From contig NW_006763131.1 of the NCBI RefSeq assembly GCF_000264905.1, forward strand, positions 596,793 through 660,792: 64,000 bases of DNA, written 5' to 3'. This DNA comes from Stereum hirsutum FP-91666 SS1 (taxonomy: Eukaryota; Basidiomycota; Agaricomycetes; Russulales; Stereaceae). Within the stretch, counting starts at the first letter, position 1, and the number at the start of each line of letters is the position of its first letter. This document shows, one piece after another, positions 57,757 to 64,000 of this stretch. Below the pieces are notes generated by a model that searched no databases, was not told the DNA's origin, and was given only the letters and a program-made list of their open reading frames with translations. The translations under genes and the position numbers were made by a program.

Positions 57757-58289
57757 ATGTACTCCCGCATCGCTCTCTCCACTCGCACCCAAACCACCGC
57801 CCTCTCTCGCGCTGCTGCATCGCGACAGTTCCATGCCTCACCAGCAGCTTTCAAGACCGTCACGGAGACAGTGAAGGAGAAGGCTGATGCTGTGCGTCTC
57901 CTCTCTCAGTATTTGTTCGTTCTGCTTGCTGACGCTACTGTATCTCTCGTTCTGTGATGTAGGTGAACAAGAAGCTCGGAAAGGGTCTCGCATCCGCCAT
58001 TGAGTCAGGAGAGGTCGCTACGGAGAAGACGAAGCAGGCCACTGGTACGCACGGCTCATTATTCATGCCACTATGAATATATACTGATCCTGGCGTTTTC
58101 TACATAGGCGTAGCATCGGAGAAAACCTCCGACGCTGCTGGTGTTGCAAAGGAGAAGACGAAAGAGGTACGTGTATGTCTTGTCGATTGTTCACAAGAGA
58201 TACTGACATGGTCGTATGGCTTGTAGACCGCCGGCGTCGCTGGTCAGAAGAAAAACGAAGCCAAGGCGGAGATCAAGAAAGACCTGTAA
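57757..58289 (+). CDS. Small mitochondrial LEA-like stress protein
   Basis: About 111 aa in four exons. A mitochondrial presequence (ALSRAAASRQFHASPAAFK, with a likely processing site near RQFHAS) precedes three imperfect 11-mer-like amphipathic repeats: VTETVKEKADAVNKK, SGEVATEKTKQATGVASEK and AAGVAKEKTKETAGVAGQKK. Alternating Ala/Thr/Glu/Lys repeats of this type mark group 3 late-embryogenesis-abundant proteins, which fold on drying and protect membranes and enzymes. Exon junctions are GTGCGT, GTACGC and GTACGT donors. It is strongly hydrophilic and ends in EIKKDL. The upstream CRE and STRE elements support stress control. Confidence 0.75.
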
Positions 58290-61200
58290 CGAACTTGTCC
58301 TTGTTTCCTTTCCGTTGCAACACACATTTGTACATTAAGCATGATTAGCGTATCTCAGTGAACACACTATATTTTCCGGCTTCAGTATCACTGCAAAGAG
58401 CTCTCATATGAACTGTGCAAAAAAGAAAGTCGAACCAAACCTCAACCAACAGTTCTCCGAATTGTCAGCTGTTTGTGGCCCCAGTTCAGTCCCGCCACCT
58501 CGCCACAAGGGTTTTCGCAGAGTCCCGGGATTGCGCGCTTTTCGAGTGCATCATCTGGCGACATCCTCTGTTTCTCTCTTTCACCATGACCTTCGAGTCA
58601 GACCCAATGTTCTGTTTCCTCTTCGTCCAAGGCATGTAGAAGGTAGACGATGCAAAGCTCTTGATGAAGCTTTGCCTGGGTTCCGTTCCAGTTCGTTTCC
58701 TCAGAATCCTCAGCCGCCGAAGGGATCCGAGCTTGCAGATAATATTAACTTTGGCACGGCACGTAACTCGACCAGGCTCATGTCAACTGCATCTTCAGGG
58801 TGTCGCGTACTTTTTCTTGCTTCAGATTGGCGACGGGTTCAGCTCTGATCGACGCCACGACATGATCTTGGGATGTATCGCGATCACTCGAGGTGACTAC
58901 GTGTACATCGTTGACAAGGACGCGGCCAAAGCACAGTCGGGGACAAGATGGTCTGTTCGGAACGGAAGCGCTGTTTGAACGCTTAATGACTATTTTTCAC
59001 CCTTGCTGTTTGCCCTTCTATGAGTTCGCGGAACTCCTGCTCCTATATCGACGGCCTCCCGTCCAGTAACGCCGGTCTTTTTACGCTCTGAATCATATGG
59101 AGTGAGATGGATTGGTACGTCTCTGCCGTATTTATATCGTGCATCCTGACATGGTGAGATATGACATATCTTTGTTTGTTCCTCAGATTAGAACATCATC
59201 TCCAGCCATCCGAAGGATGCTGCATGCTTGCATCTCACAATATTAGCACAGTCGAGAACTTCTCGTTCTGGTCGGCCTATGCTAGACGTCGAGGCCTTTG
59301 CTCGGTTCTGTCACTGCATTTTTAAACGTTCAGTGCTCAGGCTATAGACTATCAGCGATTCAGGAGGGTCTCATAACGGCTCAGCGTATAGTGCAAGGTA
59401 TTCCTTCTCATACTTGCTCGACGATCACACATATGGGATAACACCCCTTGAATAGCGCGTTCCGTGATCGAGCAATCTTATATATCAAGGACATGCTTGG
59501 AAGATGTACGTCACTATATTTCGAGGCATAGTATATCGCCGCTCCACCTATTTCGATAACACTCCTAGAGATATATTCGGCTCAATTCGTCAGTTCTATC
59601 TGAAAATAACCTGGGTTGGTCTTTCCGCAAGTCAGCTCTGTCGGCAGTCGATGAAGGATAGAGAAGTCAAGCGAATGTCGAACTCCACTAATCTCACTCC
59701 AGGATGAGCACTTTCAGCCGGCTGCAGACCACATTCACCCTTCTAGAGATTTGCGGTGTGGAGGAGCATACGAGCGTACTCGTGTACTCCCCCATATGAG
59801 AAGGAAAAGGAGTTGAAGTAGCGACTTGCGAACGTACTTACGCTCGTTCAGTCGGACTTTCAATTCCCGGTCAACCCCATTCTGCAGCATCGCGATGTTT
59901 TATTCGTTTTTCTTCTCGTTTTTCCTTGGACTACTGAGCTGTCCCACTTGAGCACTTCTAGGGAATCCCAGGTATCGCCTCCAGCACTCGGAGCAATTGT
60001 TTTCAAGTAGTGGCGATCACGGCACGCTAAATCGACATCGCTAGTGGACGAAGGGCCGGAGCCATCCGCCCGGGACTAGGAACGGAACGCGCGGCCTCGG
60101 GTTCAGCCACACTTCGCCTCTCCTTCCACTTTGTTCGATTTATTGCTAGCACTTCCCCTTCCCCGTTTGCCTCGAAACTTTGTACAGAACTTCACACATA
60201 TCTAACCTTCACTGGCAAATTGTTTTCGAGTACGAGTCTCATCTGGTTCTCTCTAGGCGACCCTTCGACTCTGGGCCTCACCATTAGTGCACTTTTTCAC
60301 CCTTTTATTTGTTTTTCCTGCTTCTTTCAATTTCCACCACCAATCCCTATCGCATCGACGGTTTATTGACCTGAAAGGAGTGTCTTCCGGTTCGTAACCT
60401 TGCGCCGCAGCATGTGGACAGGTCTTGGCGATTGGATTGGGCACCCAAGTCTGCAACTCTGTGTGAGGGCCACAGAGGACCTCCACATCGCTCGCGTTCG
60501 TCAATAGCTGCAGGTTTCGATCTTGGAGTACTCTTGGATGGTAAATAACACTGTTGACATCTTCAACTTCGAACATGGAATGCTCTCTTTTATTTTTCTT
60601 CGATTTTACGATACTCTATTCCACTTGGCCTCTCCTTCATTTCCCGGACATTCTAATTATGTATCTAGATCTATGATCGCATTTTCCACTGTTCACTAGC
60701 GTTCCGATGCACTTGTAGCTTGCCCGACGGCGCAGGAGCACGCGCGGCTGATCGGGAAGCGAAGATTCTCTTGTCACTTATACTGGTGTCCTGCCACCTC
60801 TCGAATGCAGGTCCCCCCTCACCCCGTGAACTCGAACGTCTCTGTCTGCGTGTCTGTCCGTCAACCGTCTGTCTCCCCCACTCGTCAACTCTATCGTCTG
60901 CCTCTCGCTCTCATCGTCCTCCACTCTCTTTATTCTAACTCCACTCGCCTCGCCTCAATACCCCCATTTTCTCCAATTTCTTCTGCTTGCTTCCCTCGTC
61001 TCATTTCTCCACCACGTTCCGGCTTATCCTCGGAGAACTCGAACTCTCTCAAAACCCTACAAGTGTCCGCATTTATTAATCCGGTGCGTACATTGCTACT
61101 CTAATTTTCCTCCCTTTTCCACTCGCTTGATCGGCCTCTCTTCTACCTCTGTAGACCGAGCGACCACGTCCCGATCCCCTCCTCCTCCAATCAGTTTCGT

Positions 61201-62020
61201 ACCTCCACAGCGGCTGGATGCGAACTTGGCATTTGGAGTGACCTCGCTCGTAACGGACAATCGAACGACTCCATAATCTAGGAAGGACTGCGATCAGGTT
61301 CTAATACAGAGCCTTGGCAGGGCTCTGTACTCGCTGTATCCACTCCCCAGGAGGCGTTGGGAGCTCTATGTCCAGTAATTCACGCACAGTCCCGCTTGAC
61401 GGGAACCTCTCCCGGCGCATCCCTAGCGCACAGTATCTCTCGTGGGGACGCTGGAGTGCGAAAACGGATCCAGAGCCCCCATGGGAACGTTTTTGGCGCA
61501 CTATGTCTATTTCACTTTCGTCTCATCTTTCGCACTATTACCGCAATCCCTAACCTCCGTCACCCAATTTGGATTATCGTTCTCTCAGACTCTCAGTCGC
61601 GCTGCGGATGTCTATTCCTGGCTGTACAGCGTTTTGCGCATTGCTCGCGGCGGTTAGAGGACTTGGGCGCATTGGGCTCGGCGTTCCGCTGTCGTCGTTT
61701 TCTGGTCCGTTTTATTTTGGTTTTGGAGGGGCTGGAGGTGCTTTTGGGCCAGTAGGTAGGTTCATGACTATAGCTGAGATTGAAATGGGGGTCATGGGGT
61801 ACTCACGTCTGTTGGAGAAGCGCAGGCTTCCGAGAAGGTTTGTGAGTGGTATATATAAGAGTGCGATGACAGCGGCCGTGGAGAATCAGTACTCTGCCTC
61901 TACCTCTATCATCAACTACACTCGTAGACCTCTGTCCTCCGTCAACTAGAGTGTTTCTACTGCATCCACAGACTCTTTTATCTCATCGTTTATCGTTCCC
62001 ATTGGCAATCAACTCTCGTC
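58290..62020. other. Gene-poor region
   Basis: 3.7 kb with no gene I can recognise. Spliced or unspliced open frames at 58587-58978 (plus), 60253-60576 (minus) and 61301-61950 (both strands) lack family motifs. No rRNA, tRNA, terminal repeats or transposase motif is evident. A C/T-rich stretch at 60800-61020 could be the 5' UTR or promoter of an unrecognised gene. Confidence 0.5.
60253..60576 (-). CDS. Possible small unknown protein
   Basis: A 107-aa open frame starting MFEVEDVNSVIYHPRVLQ and ending KKCTNGEAQSRRVA. It has mixed, protein-like composition with Cys, Trp and aromatic clusters (CDRDWWWKLKEAG) but no motif I recognise. It may be an isolated exon, a remnant or chance. No promoter or splice evidence. 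Confidence 0.25.
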   Translation of the reverse strand: MFEVEDVNSVIYHPRVLQDRNLQLLTNASDVEVLCGPHTELQTWVPNPIAKTCPHAAAQGYEPEDTPFRSINRRCDRDWWWKLKEAGKTNKRVKKCTNGEAQSRRVA

Positions 62021-62479
62021 ATGTCCAACTCCATTCCACCCACTGTCTCCGCTCAGAAGAAGGCGAAGGTCAGCCACCCAGAGAGCTATCATTGTTCTCG
62101 TATGCTGACAGACGTCATCGCTCATGTAGAGATTTAGCACCCAATCTGCGGCTACGGGAACAACAACTTCAACTTCTTCCTCGGCCGCCTCAAAGCTCAG
62201 CACATTTATCGTGCGTGTAATGAGTCATGCTAGAGTTTATCACTGTACTGACAATGCCTCGTAGAACCCACTACGCGCGAAATTCACGTCGTCACCTCAA
62301 AGTAGCCAAGTATGTGACAAGTTAGAGTTATTTTCCCGTCATTGCGCTGACTATGATCTTGGTTTCTTCAATAGTCGCAAGTCCAAGTGAACGACCATGC
62401 CGAGATGATGGATGAGGACAACATGTCCTGGGGTGTTCCATCATCGTCGAGACGTCAGCGAAAGAAGTCGCATTCATGA
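62021..62479 (+). CDS. Small basic unknown protein, four exons
   Basis: Four exons in phase 0 (62021-62068, 62130-62210, 62265-62309, 62375-62479) join cleanly into 92 aa: MSNSIPPTVSAQKKAK, then a Ser/Thr-rich stretch, NPLRAKFTSSPQSSQ, and a C-terminal NDHAEMMDEDNMSWGVPSSS followed by a basic tail RRQRKKSHS. Acceptors are TAG; donors are GTCAGC (weak), GTGCGT and GTATGT. The consistent frame across four tiny exons is the main support. A short acidic motif next to a basic tail suggests a nuclear or regulatory role, but I do not recognise the family. Confidence 0.55.
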
Positions 62480-63140
62480 GACGGCACTGGCAAGACGTCG
62501 TTTTCTTTTATAGACTGCTTAGCTTGGCCGACGCGAGGTACGCAGTTGTTCTCGCCTTCCACTTCGAAGGTGGGACGAGAAGCTGACTTTGGGTTGGGTG
62601 CATTCATCTAGTCGGGTCGAGCTCGGATTTGAATCTTCATCATGGATACCCTACTCATACATCGTTATTCGATTTCACGGGACTGCAAGCTGTATGGCTT
62701 CTTTCGATCCTCAACTTTCATTTTTGACCGTCATGCTGCGATTTACGACCACTGGACTCTTGTTGCAACCTATTTATTTATCAAGAGAATGTAGGATGTT
62801 ATGGCTGCGTACCTACGTTGCGATCGAATTATTTATCACCCTTCGTTATTCGACAATACACTGCTCCCATCACAGTCCACACTCATCTAAATATGAGATA
62901 CCCTCTGACAGGGGCGCACGCCACTGTGGCGACCGAACAAGCCCCTAACTAGTGTGAGTCTGACTGCCCCTAACCTCGACGCTGCCACCAAGAGTCAAAC
63001 CGCGATAGTACTTACACGCAAACCTCTCCAAGTCATTGCTCTCTGTGAACATCTACGGTATGTCCTTCTCATTATTCAAAACCAAAAATTCTTAGAACTC
63101 ACACAACGTCCAATACTCGTTGCTAGTACATAACATTCCA

Positions 63141-63317
63141 ATGCCTTCCCGTGCTGAACGCATCGCCGAAGTCCAGCGAGCCATCCTCAAGTCGTATGGT
63201 GGGATGTACCACTTCATGCTTTCCTATGGGCTCAAGATGTACAAAGAAGGAGATTTGGAAGAAGCAAAGCAGATCTTGAGAGGTATGGCGGAGGCGGAAG
63301 TGGACGGTGAGGAATGA
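63141..63317 (+). CDS. Small helical protein of 58 aa
   Basis: MPSRAERIAEVQRAILKSYG then YHFMLSYGLKMYKEGDLEEA, ending AEAEVDGEE. A compact helical, charged protein with balanced codon use and no recognised family. Helix-turn-helix hairpin-like pattern (YKEGDLEEAKQILRGMAE) recalls a TPR half-repeat. An in-frame TTG-initiated extension upstream is unlikely. It may be complete or the last exon of a longer gene. Confidence 0.45.
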   Translation: MPSRAERIAEVQRAILKSYGGMYHFMLSYGLKMYKEGDLEEAKQILRGMAEAEVDGEE

Positions 63318-63710
63318 GGGAATTGGGTCAATTTATAATGGGTATCTTGAAGGTGAGTTCGACCGTGACGGTCAGATTTCCAACGGCGACGCTTATTTTG
63401 AGTTTTCGACTGGGAATCTTGTGTAGTGTGCGACTGAGTTATTTGATTAAATCAAAGGGTGTCCTGGAACCAGCACCCTTCCAGGTTCAGTCTGATCGAC
63501 ATGCTCTTTGAGAATAGCTCTCGGGCCTGACCTTCGAATCGTCTCCGTCTTGAAGACAGAATCATCGGTATGAGACACCCACACTCGTCCGAGACTTGGC
63601 GACTGTTTTCACTGGTAGACGGTTCGACGACACGACCAAACGCTCCGTGGGCCACATTCAACGGAAGATTCACATGCCAGCCGACACATCCTCCGTCGAG
63701 CTGCAAGATG

Positions 63711-63718
63711 TATATAAA
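63711..63718 (+). promoter_or_regulatory. TATA box of the right-edge gene
   Basis: TATATAAA at 63711-63718, 73 nt upstream of the start codon at 63791, the same spacing class as at the sulfatase B and LEA-like genes. Confidence 0.65.
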
Positions 63719-63790
63719 CCGTCTTTCCTTCAACTCTTCTTCACCTAACCGCGCACATACCTTGTCCATCAGACACTCACGAGCATAAAC

Positions 63791-64000
63791 ATGTTTACCA
63801 AACCCACTGTTACCTCCACCGCTGTTGTCGCTGGACGACTTAGGCTTCGATTCCGTGGACTGTTCCGTGCGTCTCTTCTTCATCCTACTGTATTTGCCTT
63901 CCAAGATACTGACACGAAGATTTATTCGTGCAGAAAAAGTTCACGCAATCCAGGACGTATCTACGCAGGCGTACGAAGTCCCCGTCATTCCCCGCCCTGT
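63791..64000 (+). CDS. 5' end of a gene cut by the window edge
   Basis: Start MFTKPTVTSTAVVAGRLRLR, a basic Thr/Arg-rich leader that could be a mitochondrial presequence. A GTGCGT donor near 63868 and a CGTGCAG acceptor near 63930 join to KVHAIQDVSTQAYEVPVIPR. The gene continues beyond the window. The TATA box at 63711 supports the start. Family not recognised. Confidence 0.5.
   Translation, partial: MFTKPTVTSTAVVAGRLRLRFRGLFRASLLHPTVFAFQDTDTKIYSCRKSSRNPGRIYAGVRSPRHSPPC

Noticed and set aside
58408..58978. Overlapping plus-strand frames with fairly protein-like C-terminus (GDYVYIVDKDAAKAQSG).
   Set aside because: I could not join them with plausible splice sites into one protein and recognise no family.
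1..64000. CRISPR arrays, bacterial operons, rRNA genes, intact transposons.
   Set aside because: None seen; the DNA is clearly eukaryotic nuclear and I found no transposase, reverse transcriptase or long terminal repeat signature.

Overview
The window reads as nuclear DNA of an agaricomycete-type basidiomycete. Genes are dense on both strands and broken by many short introns of roughly 45-90 nt with GTRNGT donors and CTNAC-type branch points. The conserved set is fungal (TRM2, RMT2, ATP11, RTF2, MED21, PSD1, IPMK, BAT, LIP2, DBP3), mixed with families typical of mushrooms: secreted sulfatases, an OTT_1508-like deaminase, NACHT-type WD40 debris, UstYa/DUF3328 proteins and a polytopic membrane protein. 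All exon structures were read by eye from splice signals and protein similarity, so outer boundaries are better supported than some internal ones.

Layout. 0-20.6 kb: two paralogous secreted sulfatases in inverted orientation (97-2497 minus, 18352-20587 plus) enclose a CNNM/Mam3-like transporter, TRM2, a serine carboxypeptidase, the arginine methyltransferase RMT2, a deaminase-domain protein and a dead WD40 fragment. 20.7-38.2 kb: housekeeping block with the ferroxidase FET3 (an iron-GATA palindrome lies upstream), ATP11, RTF2/MED21 (divergent), PSD1, an NAD(P)-binding reductase-like protein, inositol polyphosphate multikinase, and BAT/LIP2 (divergent).

38.7-46.4 kb is the most unusual part. 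A minus-strand gene encodes a signal peptide followed by five imperfect repeats of about 24-27 residues, each on its own phase-1 exon and each preceded by a basic residue. A probable UstYa-associated membrane protein fragment and a complete UstYa/DUF3328 protein with two HxxHC motifs follow, then a polytopic membrane protein and a class I SAM methyltransferase. Secreted repeat precursor, UstYa protein and methyltransferase together are the hallmark composition of fungal dikaritin-type RiPP clusters. I propose this as a basidiomycete relative with a new kind of precursor built by exon duplication. The product and function are inference.

47.2-58.3 kb: a very large proline-rich/coiled-coil protein of unknown function, a tRNA-Val-like remnant, the ribosome-biogenesis helicase DBP3, and a small mitochondrial LEA-like stress protein with CRE, STRE and TATA elements. 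58.3-64 kb is gene-poor, with two small genes (92 and 58 aa) and the 5' end of another gene running off the edge.
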